Assembly (NCBI GenBank): GCA_965208385.1
Contig: CBDBOO010000049.1
Coordinates: 62,001 to 126,000 of the forward strand
DNA from: Endozoicomonas sp965208385
Lineage (GTDB): Bacteria > Pseudomonadota > Gammaproteobacteria > Pseudomonadales > Endozoicomonadaceae
Reading direction: 5' to 3'
DNA: 64,000 nucleotides
The notes under the pieces are model-generated. The model searched no databases and was not told where the DNA came from. It saw only the letters and a list, made by a program, of their open reading frames with translations. Below, piece by piece: positions 33,280-42,059 of the stretch; within the stretch, counting starts at the first letter, position 1, and the number at the start of each line of letters is the position of its first letter. The position numbers were made by a program, and so were the translations under genes.

Positions 33280-35070
33280 GTGATCAGCTTGAAAGCAACC
33301 GACCTGAAACATCGCGAACAGATGCTGGATCTGACCACTATGGTCTCGGATCTGGTTCGAACACTGCATATAGATCAGGAAACAGCGAACGATATTCTTG
33401 GTCGCAGTCGAACACCGGAACAGACCAGACTTCACCCCATTGAGTACATTGCCAGCCTTGAACTGGATGATATTGGCCGTAAAAATAACACGCTGAGTAT
33501 CGAATACCTTGGGCAATGGATGGCTGAACTGGCGGGGCAGACGTATTACCATATCGATCCATTGAAAATCGATGCGGCGGCTATTACACCGATTATGTCC
33601 CATGCTTATGCCATGAGGCATCAGGCATTGGCTGTAGAGGTTAACGCCGATGAAATCGTAGTGGCCTCTGCCCAGCCCTGGCACAAAGGATGGGAAGATA
33701 ATCTCCGGCATGTTAATCGCAAGGAAGTGCGCCGGGTGGTTGCCAATCCTGCCGATATCAGGCGCTATACAGTAGAGTTCTACCGTCTTGCTCAGTCCAT
33801 TCTCGGTGCCAGTTCCAATAAAGGTATTGAAGCCACTCATCTGAACAGTTTTGAGCAGATGCTTGAACTGGGCAATATGAAAGCTCCGGATGCCAACGAC
33901 CAGCATATCGTCAATATTGTTGACTGGTTACTTCAGTATGCCTTTGAGCAGAGAGCCAGTGATATCCATATTGAACCAAGACGGGATCAGTGCAATCTCA
34001 GGTTCCGGATCGATGGTGTATTGCACCTGATTTATCAGATGCCTGCCAAAGTAGCCGCCGCAGTCACCAGTCGGCTGAAAATTCTGGGTCGAATGAATGT
34101 GGCAGAAAAGCGCAAGCCACAGGATGGCCGCCTGAAAACCCGTAACCCTGACGGCAATGAAATAGAATTGCGTCTTTCCACGCTGCCCACCGCTTTTGGT
34201 GAAAAGCTGGTGATGCGGATTTTTGATCCCGAGGTACTGGTGAAATCGTTCAGTGATCTGGGCTTTTCCAGAGAAGATGAACGGCGATGGCATGATATGT
34301 CGGGAAAGCCCAACGGAATCGTTCTGGTAACCGGCCCTACAGGTTCCGGTAAAACAACCACACTCTATTCCACTTTAAAGATGCTGGCGACGGATCAGGT
34401 GAATGTCTGCACCATTGAAGATCCCATTGAGATGGTTGAGGCCAGTTTCAACCAGATGCAGGTGCAGCATAATATTGATCTGACTTTTGCTTCTGGTCTG
34501 AGAGCTTTGTTAAGGCAGGATCCCGATATTATCATGGTGGGTGAAATACGTGATCTGGAAACGGCAGAAATGGCTATTCAGGCAGCCCTGACTGGCCATC
34601 TGGTGTTATCGACGCTGCATACTAACGATGCGCCTTCTGCCCTCACACGATTGCTGGAATTAGGCGTGCCACCCTATCTGATCAAGAACACAGTGCTCGG
34701 TGTTATGGCTCAGCGGTTAATCAGAACGCTCTGCCCAACCTGCAAAACTCACACTTCGCTGGATAAGCAGGGCTGGAAGGAACTCACCAAACCCTGGTCA
34801 GCACCTACTCCGGCTGAAATGTATCAGCCTGCGGGCTGTCTTGATTGCAGGGACACTGGTTACAGAGGCAGGGCGGGACTTTATGAAATTCTGACCATGA
34901 GTGAGTCGTTGAAATCCTTACTGAGCGATACGCCTGATATTGTTCGGCTTCGTCGTCAGGGCATAAAGGAAGGAATGCACAGCCTTCGTCTGTCAGGTGC
35001 TCAAAAAGTGGCCAGTGGATTAACGACCATTGAGGAAGTGCTCAGGGTAACGCCCGATCAGGAAGGCTAA
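33280..35070 (+). CDS. GspE/PilB-type secretion or pilus assembly ATPase
   Basis: 596 residues. N-terminal MshE/T2SSE-N-like region (about 1-190). N2 domain with QRASDIHIEPRRD, then Walker A GPTGSGKTTTLYST, Asp box TIEDPIEM, Walker B region DPDIIMVGEIRDLETAEMA, and His box GHLVLSTLHTNDA. The C-terminal zinc-binding tetracysteine is CPTCK...CLDCRDTG. It therefore belongs to the PilB/GspE extension-motor class, not the PilT class. No other type II or type IV pilus genes are next to it; only an exported protein follows. Start GTG 33280; an ATG at 33322 is the alternative. Confidence 0.92.
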   Translation: MISLKATDLKHREQMLDLTTMVSDLVRTLHIDQETANDILGRSRTPEQTRLHPIEYIASLELDDIGRKNNTLSIEYLGQWMAELAGQTYYHIDPLKIDAAAITPIMSHAYAMRHQALAVEVNADEIVVASAQPWHKGWEDNLRHVNRKEVRRVVANPADIRRYTVEFYRLAQSILGASSNKGIEATHLNSFEQMLELGNMKAPDANDQHIVNIVDWLLQYAFEQRASDIHIEPRRDQCNLRFRIDGVLHLIYQMPAKVAAAVTSRLKILGRMNVAEKRKPQDGRLKTRNPDGNEIELRLSTLPTAFGEKLVMRIFDPEVLVKSFSDLGFSREDERRWHDMSGKPNGIVLVTGPTGSGKTTTLYSTLKMLATDQVNVCTIEDPIEMVEASFNQMQVQHNIDLTFASGLRALLRQDPDIIMVGEIRDLETAEMAIQAALTGHLVLSTLHTNDAPSALTRLLELGVPPYLIKNTVLGVMAQRLIRTLCPTCKTHTSLDKQGWKELTKPWSAPTPAEMYQPAGCLDCRDTGYRGRAGLYEILTMSESLKSLLSDTPDIVRLRRQGIKEGMHSLRLSGAQKVASGLTTIEEVLRVTPDQEG

Positions 35071-35129
35071 TTATAGAGTCCGGAAAGCCGATAAATCTTT
35101 CAGGTTTATCCAAGAGTTCCGGGCTTATC

Positions 35130-35966
35130 ATGAAATCCTTATTCCTTGTTTTATTATGTTCAGTGGCCACACTGGTAATGGCATCCCCTACCGATATCAC
35201 TTCCGTTAGCAAGACAATGGAGCAGGAAAAGTACCTGCTCGAAGCGCGTCAGCTGTTTGAAAAAAAACAGTATAAAAATGCTGAAAAGTGGTTGCTTAAA
35301 GCCAGATATTTACCCTTATCCTTGCCTGCTGATTATTACTTTATGGCTGGCGCTATTGCCGCAGGTGAAAAAAAGACCCAAAAAGCCATAAGCAGTTTGG
35401 GTGTCTATCTGAATATGACAGGAAGACAGGGTCGGTATTATCAACAGGCGTTAAACCTTATATCGGGGATCGAAGGTGCCGCGGCATCGGGTCGACTTAA
35501 AGGCGGAAAAAAAAGCCATTCACCGATCATTGAATACTTCCCCACCCAGGTAACGGATTCATTTGTTGAACAGATGAGTGCCAGCCTGCCGGAAAAAGAC
35601 CAGAGTAGATCTATCCAGACTTATCTGAACAGCCTGTTAAAAGTGAATGCCGTATATGAAAAAGGTATTGAGAAAGCGAGCCCTTCATTGCTTTTTCGGA
35701 TTCAAGCTGGCAGGGATGGAAAGTTGATAGTGACCCGTAGCGAGCAGAGATCCGGAAGGGCTTTGATTGGCAAGCGGAGTTTGTCGGTTTATGGAATGAG
35801 CCGTCAGTTAAAGTCAGACTGCTCATGGCAGGAGCAGTTATGCTGGGTGTTGTTTCCAGAGGGTCAACCAAACAATGAGCGTTGGCTGGAAATCAGCTAT
35901 GCACCGCAGGCGGTGACAGAGCTAGTGAATGGTATGAGCCTTCTGATCCGAAAAATGCAGCAGTAA
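35130..35966 (+). CDS. Exported TPR-like protein of unknown function
   Basis: 278 residues with a signal peptide (MKSLFLVLLCSVATLVMA, cleaved about residue 18). Residues 35-110 look like two or three TPR-type helix pairs (ARQLFEKKQYKNAEKWLLKA; YYFMAGAIAAGEKKTQKAI). The C-terminal half is a separate alpha/beta part with two Cys (SDCSWQEQLCW), probably a disulfide. It starts 59 bp after the GspE-like gene on the same strand, so a periplasmic partner of that system is conceivable. The sequence between them contains an interrupted hairpin (CCGGAA ... TTCCGG). Confidence 0.75.
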   Translation: MKSLFLVLLCSVATLVMASPTDITSVSKTMEQEKYLLEARQLFEKKQYKNAEKWLLKARYLPLSLPADYYFMAGAIAAGEKKTQKAISSLGVYLNMTGRQGRYYQQALNLISGIEGAAASGRLKGGKKSHSPIIEYFPTQVTDSFVEQMSASLPEKDQSRSIQTYLNSLLKVNAVYEKGIEKASPSLLFRIQAGRDGKLIVTRSEQRSGRALIGKRSLSVYGMSRQLKSDCSWQEQLCWVLFPEGQPNNERWLEISYAPQAVTELVNGMSLLIRKMQQ

Positions 35967-35976
35967 ATTGCCTGTG

Positions 35977-36264
35977 CTACAGGTTACTTTGGGTCGTATC
36001 GAGAAAATCCTTCATGGTCTCCAGTGCTGCGACTCTGTCTGACAACAAGCAGGATAAGACGTCCAGATATTTCTGGTGACTACTGGCGACAACTTTGCTC
36101 GTATCGTCCATGACAAAAGAAAGCCCTATTGAAGTCCAGTGGGTGCGATAACCAAATGCCTTTAAACCGGCCAGTTCCCTCAGCAGAATTGAAGGGTAAA
36201 GCTGACCTTCTCGCCAGAAGAGTTCCGGAGTCCTGTCTACCAGTTCTGAAGGTGTTACAATATC
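35977..36264 (-). pseudogene. Broken gene, part 4 of 4 (C-terminal end)
   Basis: About 92 codons, from TPSELVDRTPELFW to a stop at 35977. This is the 3' end of an ancestral minus-strand gene that is now in four parts (45829-45979, 41671-41996, 37874-38127, this one). IS66 separates it from part 3: with one copy of the ACAATATC duplication removed the codons join as SDIV-TPSEL in frame. The apparent small ORF starting at 36279 borrows its first codons from the IS end. The whole protein would have had about 335 residues. I recognise no family in any part. Confidence 0.8.
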
Positions 36265-37873
36265 GTAACTATTCAGCACCCAGCAAAGGACGGTTGTCGT
36301 AATTCTTTAGGGCTATAAGCAGGGCTTCGAAAGTATTCTGACCCTGCTTTCTCGCCGATGAAATATAACTTCGTACTCGACAATAGTATTTGGCTCCTTT
36401 TTTGCTCCTGAAGCAGCCCGATATTTTCTGTTTCACCTTGCCATTTCTGACATCTTGCTCACTGCCGTTATTGTCGAAGGGAATGTCGAAATTGGTCATA
36501 AATCTTAAGGTTTCTTCCTTGAAATTTACCAATCGCCTGAAGAGATTAAAAGCCTTGGTATTTTTTGTTTTATTGAGACCGAGTCGCTGTCGTCTACGCT
36601 CCATGTACTCTGCCTCCTTGCTTTGCGCTAATTTGGCAGTTCGATCGAAAAGAGAATCAATGCGCTGACGGATACTTTCTGGCATGGCATTCATTCCAAT
36701 CTTCCTGAAACCTTTACTTAGGTGCCAGGCTAGTCTCAGCAGGCGCTGAAGACGTGCTGCAAGATGATTGCAATCTCTGTCTACAACTCCCTGTAGTTCT
36801 CTCAGGTGATGTGCATTGCAGAGCACATGAAAAGCAGCGTAACGAAAGTAAGCCTTGTAATGGTCGTGTACCAATCTTCCGGCAAACACCAGAAGAACAC
36901 CCATTTCCTCTATGGCCGAGTGTCCTTTACTGGGGTCGATATGATACAGCGTCCACAAGTCAGTGCGCATAACATGCATCCACCATAACGAACCCGCCAC
37001 TCTCATGCCTGTTTCATCGGCACCTGCGATAGGCGCTTCCTTCAATGCATCGGCAATGGCTTGCTCCGTAGAGGCTAAATTTTCATAGGCATTTTCCTGA
37101 AACGCACAGATTGAGCCGGGACTCACTTCCAGACCGAAAATATCCATGAAAAACTGCGATATGCGCTTATACGGTACAAGCTGGTACTGATAAAGGTACA
37201 CGGCCAGAGATTGGGTGATTGGTCCGTACTGTACGTGTGAATCTACGCCTTCAGGGAAACGTGCTTTGTTCGTGTGACCACAGCTGCACTCTTTAACTTC
37301 TGCAACATGAGTTGTGACTTCGAAAGCACCAAAGCGACCAGGTTCAAATACCTGTCGTTCTATCAACTCAGAGGCTTTGCCAGAGCATAATGACCGCTGG
37401 CAGACTGCACAATCTATTACCGGGTGATAATGAGTACGATCGGGTTCTGCAACTTGCTTAAGGGTTGTACCCTTATGACCTTTTTGTCCACCGGGCTTAC
37501 GACCAGACCGTTGCCGTAGACTTTTAGGGTTGGGCTTATCACTTTGGTCTTCTTCATCAGCAGAGGGATCAGTAGAATTTGGATCTTTGGCAGTTGCTTT
37601 GGCATAGCCATCAGTGGATGGTGGCTTACTGCTGTTTTTGCTGTTTGTTTTAAGCCTGCTTGCCAGCTCTTCGTTTTCCTCTTCCAGCTTCGTGATTTGC
37701 TTTTGCATCCCAACAGCTTGCTCCTTCTGCTCACCGATAATGGCAAGCAACACGACAGTGGTCTGTATGTCTGATGCAATCATGATTCAGGACTGGGTGA
37801 AGATAAGGATTTATTACAAAATGGCACAAAACCCTGAAAAATCCAGTCTATTTTGGGAGGGCTGAATAGTTAC
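36265..37873 (-). mobile_element. IS66-family element
   Basis: 1609 bp with terminal inverted repeats GTAACTATTCAGC / GCTGAATAGTTAC and an 8-bp target duplication ACAATATC at 36257-36264 and 37874-37881. It contains only the large transposase gene and none of the tnpA/tnpB accessory genes of classical IS66. Confidence 0.92.
36269..37783 (-). CDS. IS66-family transposase
   Basis: 504 residues, intact. N-terminal leucine-zipper-like coiled coil (about 20-50: GMQKQITKLEEENEELASRL) followed by the SSKPPSTDGY motif and a disordered acidic/basic linker. A zinc-binding region (CAVCQRSLC; CSCGHTNKA) precedes the DDE domain with AGADETGMRV, LVHDHYKAYF and a C-terminal DIPFDNNGSEQDVRNGKVKQK block typical of IS66 TnpC. 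The element may be capable of movement. Confidence 0.93.
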   Translation of the reverse strand: MIASDIQTTVVLLAIIGEQKEQAVGMQKQITKLEEENEELASRLKTNSKNSSKPPSTDGYAKATAKDPNSTDPSADEEDQSDKPNPKSLRQRSGRKPGGQKGHKGTTLKQVAEPDRTHYHPVIDCAVCQRSLCSGKASELIERQVFEPGRFGAFEVTTHVAEVKECSCGHTNKARFPEGVDSHVQYGPITQSLAVYLYQYQLVPYKRISQFFMDIFGLEVSPGSICAFQENAYENLASTEQAIADALKEAPIAGADETGMRVAGSLWWMHVMRTDLWTLYHIDPSKGHSAIEEMGVLLVFAGRLVHDHYKAYFRYAAFHVLCNAHHLRELQGVVDRDCNHLAARLQRLLRLAWHLSKGFRKIGMNAMPESIRQRIDSLFDRTAKLAQSKEAEYMERRRQRLGLNKTKNTKAFNLFRRLVNFKEETLRFMTNFDIPFDNNGSEQDVRNGKVKQKISGCFRSKKGAKYYCRVRSYISSARKQGQNTFEALLIALKNYDNRPLLGAE

Positions 37874-38127
37874 ACAATATCACTGTCTTCCAGAAGCGGC
37901 AGTGCCAACTCAAACTGACTGGCTCCATGAACGCCTCCGAGAATAAATGCATCGTTTAACATCGGACTCCATTTAAGATCGCAGAGTATTCCGCCCCTAT
38001 CCAATACCTTGTTCTGGGCCTCACCACTATGCTGACGATTGAGAACTCTCTTTTTTGCGGCCTGTCTGGCCAACTCTGTGGGTAATCCGGGCTCGGCACC
38101 ATGGACGGAAACGTAGCCAAAGTTACT
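37874..38127 (-). pseudogene. Broken gene, part 3 of 4
   Basis: About 83 codons of host gene between the IS66 right duplication and the IS110 left junction: FGYVSVHGAEPGLPTELARQ ... FILGGVHGASQFELALPLLEDSDIV. The ATG-started frame at 38160 begins in the IS110 end. Removing both IS110 elements at the shared AGTTACT joins part 2 (DEHLTSN) to this part (FGYVS) in frame. Confidence 0.78.
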
Positions 38128-38391
38128 GGTGAGCGCCCCAACCCGCACGCGGCTTAACATCTACGAGTAACTTTTTCCCGTCAGAGCCTAATATTTTCTA
38201 TGATATTAGGGAAGATATATCCGGTCCAGAGACCGTAAAGACACTGGTGCCTTTTGCCCGTTCGTGAGCGTGGTCCGGAAGCTGGCGACTTCATCATTGA
38301 TGACGCATCAAGCGATCTCGTTCGGAAGAATGCAAATTCTCGACAGCTCCATACCCGGATATACCTTCACCCAGAAGTATAGGTGAAAGTC
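38128..38391 (+). ncRNA. Candidate IS110 bridge/seek RNA leader, element A
   Basis: 264 noncoding bases between the left junction and the transposase start, alignable by eye with the leader of element B (shared blocks around ACATCTAC-AGTAACT, GAGACCGTAAAGACACTGGTG and GACTTCATCATTGATGACGC). IS110-group elements encode a structured guide RNA here. AGTAACTTT at 38166-38174 is complementary to the host target half AAAGTTACT. RNA boundaries and fold were not computed. Confidence 0.5.
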
Positions 38392-39792
38392 ATGTCTCGT
38401 CGAACCCAATCAAACAGTTGTCGTTCAATTCGCATGCAAAAACGCATTGCAGGACATCTTGAGAAGATTAATCTTTTTGCTGCCGGTATTGATATTGGAT
38501 CTGCATCTCACTTTGTCGCTGTACCTGAAGAGTTGGATGACCAGGCTGTACGCGAATTTTCCTGTTTCACTGCCGATCTTGAAGCGATGGCTGAGTGGCT
38601 GGTCAAGTTGGGCATTACAACCGTGGTAATGGAATCAACAGGTGTGTACTGGATTCCTGGTTTTGAAATTCTCGAGTCCTACGGGCTTGATGTAAAGCTG
38701 GTGAACGCACGACATGTGAAGAATGTTGCTGGCCGAAAATCCGACGTGCTGGACTGTCAGTGGCTCTTGCAGCTTCATACTTATGGATTGCTTGAAGGGG
38801 CTTTCAGACCGGATGAACAGGTGTGTTCTCTTCGTGCTTACATGCGCCAGCGTGAAAACCTAGTTCACTATCGTGCTTCACATATCCAGCATATGCAAAA
38901 AGCGCTGAGGCAGATGAACTTACTACTGGATAATGTGGTGGCAGACATTACCGGTAAAACAGGTATGACTATCATCCGTTCAATCCTTACAGGACAGCGA
39001 GATCCCAAGGAACTGGCAAAGCATCGGGATGGGCACTGCAGAAAATCAGAAGAGGAAATAGCAAAATCCTTGAAAGGCCACTATCGTCTTGAACATCTTT
39101 TTTCTCTGCAGCAGGCGGTTGAGCTTTACGACACATACAGTGAAAAGATCCATGCCTGCGATGGCGTGCTCTAGCAGCAATTAAAAAAATTTGACAGTAA
39201 AGCAGAGTCACCTTCAAACGAGTCATCAGACACTGACAAACCTATCAAAAAACGGAAGTCTCGCAGTGCTCCCGATTTTGATGTCCGGTCACAGCTTAGC
39301 CGAGTAGCAGGTGTAGACCTGACGAAAATTGACGGGATTGAAGAAGCTACAGCGCTAAAAATTCTGTCAGAGATTGGGTTAGACATGGGACGTTGGCCGT
39401 CTGCAAAACATTTTGCATCCTGGCTTGGGCTTTGTCCCGGAACAAAAATATCCGGAGGTAAAGTTCTGAATCGAAAAACCAAGCGTATTCCCAGTGCAGC
39501 GGCAACGGCCTTCCGGATGGCTGCATTTACCCTGATGAACTCAAAGAGTGCTCTGGGAGCCTATTGTCGGAGAATGAGAAGCAAAATGGGGTCTCCAAAG
39601 GCAATTACCGCGACAGCACATAAGCTGGCGAGGCTGGTTTACAGTATGCTCAAGCATGGCAGCAAATATGTCGATGAGGGTCAGGATTACTATGAACGTC
39701 AACATCAGGATAGGGTGATGAGGAATCTGCAGCGAAAAGCGAAAGACATGGGCTTCGTGCTAGTGCCAGCAGGTATTGCCACCGAAAGCTAG
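38392..39792 (+). pseudogene. IS110-family transposase with internal amber codon (element A)
   Basis: From ATG 38392 (AGGTGA just upstream) the frame encodes the DEDD domain (AAGIDIGSASHFVAVPE; VVMESTGVYWIP; ARHVKNVAGRKSDVLDCQWLLQLH) and stops at TAG 39172-39174, after CDGVL. The same frame continues without shift through KKFDSKAES and the Transposase_20 half (IDGIEEATALKILSEIG; FASWLGLCPGTKISGG) to a stop at 39792. Element B has sense codons at the matching place, so a single nonsense mutation split this copy. About 466 codons in all. Confidence 0.85.
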
Positions 39793-39826
39793 CACTGTGA
39801 AAACCGGCTAGCATCGGGAAGTTACT

Positions 39827-40083
39827 CAGAAGCACTCCGGCCCGCTCCGCGGTCACACATCTACAAGTAACTCCTTCCCAAAAATTAAATTCATTCTATG
39901 ATCATATGAGAGCATGTCTGGACCAGAAACCGTTTGCACACTGGTGTTTTTTACCCGATCAAAAGCATGGTTCAGGAGTTGACGACCCCATCACTGATGA
40001 CGCTTGGCGATCTCGTTTGTAAGACTGTATATCGTCGACAGCCCTATTTCCGGATATGCCTTTGACCGAATTTTGAGGGTATT
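39827..40083 (+). ncRNA. Candidate IS110 bridge/seek RNA leader, element B
   Basis: 257 noncoding bases before the transposase, homologous to the leader of element A. The segment TACAAGTAACTCC (39862-39874) is the exact complement of 13 bases spanning the right junction (41662-41674), eleven of which (AGTTACTTGTA) were already present in the host target before insertion. This is what a target-binding guide would look like. No fold was computed. Confidence 0.52.
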
Positions 40084-41635
40084 ATGAAAAGTAAGTTAAA
40101 AATTGAGACTGCTTCTCCCAAAGCTCAAAAACGAATTGATGGGCATTTAGAAACCATTAACCTGTATGCGGCTGGTATTGATATTGGTTCGGAGACGCAC
40201 TACGTAGCTATTCCGCAAGAGTTAGATGATCAGCCTGTTCGGTCGTTTCCTTGTTTTACCGCTGACCTTGAAAACATGGCGCAATGGTTAATAAATGCAG
40301 GCATCACTACGGTTGCGATGGAATCGACAGGGATTTACTGGATACCCGCTTTTGAAATTCTTGAATCCCATGGTCTCGAAGTTCGTCTTGTGAATGCGCG
40401 CTACGTTAAAAACGTCGCTGGACGTAAAACTGACGTTGAGGATTGTCAGTGGATTCAGCAGCTTCACACTTATGGATTGCTCAATACCGCTTTTCGCCCG
40501 GATGAGGAGGTTTGCGCATTAAGAGCTTATACCATTTCCGAATTCTAATTATGCTATTGCGCTGCCTTTTCAGACTCAGATCCTGCGTTGGAGTTCCTCG
40601 CCATAGCTACGGCTATGACTCGTCACTCCGCCTTGTCTCTGAGTCTGAAAAGCCATGCTCATAACGCATATTAGAAACCGGCAATGGTATTACATGAGGC
40701 AACGTGACAATCTCGTAGCAAACCGTGCGTCGCATATACAGCATATGCAAAAAGCTCTAAGACAGATGAACCTGTTGCTGGATAATGTCGTTACCGATAT
40801 CACGGGAAAAACCGGATTGACGATCATTCGGTGTATTGTTGAAGGGGAGCGAGATCCACTTCAATTGGCGAAACATCGTGATCCGCATTGCAAAAAGACA
40901 GAACAGCAAATTGCCAGGTCTCTAAAAGGACACTACTGGGCTGAGCATCTGTTTGCCCTACAGCAATCGGTTGAACTTTATGACGTTTATGATGAAAAGA
41001 TCAGCGCCTGCGACAGGGCTTTAGCGAGCCAGCTGAAACAATTTGATAGCAAGGCTGATGATTCTGACAACATGCCTGATAAACCGGTTAAAAAACGTAA
41101 ATCGTCCAGTTCTCCTGACTTTGACGTTCGTTCTGAGCTCTATCGGGTAACGGGTGTTGACCTGACAGCTATTGATGGTATTGATGAAAATACGGCTCTG
41201 AAAATACTATCGGAAACAGGAACTGATATGAATCGATGGCCCACAGCCAAACATTTTGCTTCGTGGCTTGGTTTGAGTCCTGAAAACAAAATATCCGGTG
41301 ATAAAATTCTAAGCTGTAAAACCAAACGGATACCCAACCGGGCATCAAAAGCTTTGAGGATGGCAGCATACTCTCTGACGAATTCAAAAAGTGCGCTTGG
41401 TGGTTACTATCGAAGAATGCGCAGTCGCTTGGGAGCCCCGAAAGCGATCACCGCAACCGCACATAAATTAGCCCGATTCATATACAGCATGCTGAAAAAC
41501 AAGACGGAATATATTGACCTTGGGCAGGATCATCATGAGCAAGAATATAAAGCCAGAGTCTTAACTAATTTGAAAAAAAAGGCGAAAGATATGGGCTACC
41601 TCCTGATACCTGAAGAGCAGACCGCGATGGCTTAA
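40084..41635 (+). pseudogene. IS110-family transposase disrupted by a MITE (element B)
   Basis: The N-terminal part (40084-40529) encodes the DEDD domain (YAAGIDIGSETHYVAIPQ; VAMESTGIYWIPAFEIL; KTDVEDCQWIQQLH). The 160-bp MITE breaks the frame after LRAY. After its removal with one TTA copy, the codons read RAYMRQRDN and the frame runs on to 41635 through the Transposase_20 half (IDGIDENTALKILSETG; FASWLGLSPENKISGD). The downstream open frame beginning at 40655 uses MITE sequence as its start. Inactive as it stands, unless supplied in trans. Confidence 0.88.
40530..40689. mobile_element. 160-bp MITE, probably IS630-derived
   Basis: Ends TACCATT... and ...AATGGTA, flanked by TTA on both sides (40527-40529 and 40690-40692). 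The whole insert is a long hairpin: CTTTTCAGACTCAG pairs with CTGAGTCTGAAAAG, and the centre is CATAGC-TACG-GCTATG. Its first 11 bases, TACCATTTCCG, equal the end of the IS630 element at 41997, so that element or a relative may mobilise it. Confidence 0.85.
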
Positions 41636-41670
41636 CCCTGTGCGGACTGGTGAGTTCAGAGGGAGTTACT

Positions 41671-41996
41671 TGTAAGGTGTTCATCCAGACGGATGTCGCC
41701 TTTTCCCAGCAATAGAAGTCCAAGAATGTTATCCCGTGACGCCTGGTACATGTGCCAGGCCTTGTCGGTTTCAATTTTTCGGCCGTCAGATTGATACCAG
41801 GCAGGAGTGTGTTGTGTTTCATACTCCTTGAAACAGCTTTTCAATTCAGCCTGGTAATCCGACTTAGTGTTTTCTTGTATGATTGTTCTGCCTTCAACAG
41901 CGGGTGCCGATTGGGTGCCTAAGCGGGCAGCAATGGCCAATCGCTGCCACCGTTGAATAATTCGGGAGGAGTAATTTCTGGTGGTGCGTTCGGTAA
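41671..41996 (-). pseudogene. Broken gene, part 2 of 4
   Basis: About 110 codons between the IS110-B right junction and the IS630 left end. It reads TERTTRNYSSRIIQRWQRLA, then AIAARLGTQSAPAVEG and on to GKGDIRLDEHLTSN. It joins part 1 at the TA duplicated by IS630 (codons for QPL then TERTT, in frame) and part 3 at AGTTACT. No known domain; a short hydrophobic stretch NILGLLLLG is present. Confidence 0.78.
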
Positions 41997-42059
41997 TACC
42001 ATTTCCGTTTTCTAACTACGATAATACAGCCCATTCACGGGAGCATAGGCTGGTTACCC

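Larger units (their letters stand above)
38128..39826 (+). mobile_element. IS110-family element A (tandem pair)
   Basis: About 1699 bp between AGTTACT at 38121-38127 and AGTTACT at 39820-39826. The pair with element B shares the middle AGTTACT. The original host site, read from the outer flanks, was CCAAAGTTACTTGTAAGG. IS110 elements make no ordinary terminal repeats; recurring core sequences at each junction are what their recombination would leave. Confidence 0.8.
39827..41670 (+). mobile_element. IS110-family element B (tandem pair)
   Basis: About 1844 bp between AGTTACT at 39820-39826 and AGTTACT at 41664-41670; about 1681 bp without its 160-bp MITE and the 3-bp duplication. Related to element A but diverged, so the two did not arise by simple duplication of one copy in place; they used the same target. 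Confidence 0.8.

Noticed and set aside
36254..36279. Start of an apparent 100-residue gene at 36279
   Set aside because: The first codons are IS66 end sequence; the frame is the 3' part of the broken gene.
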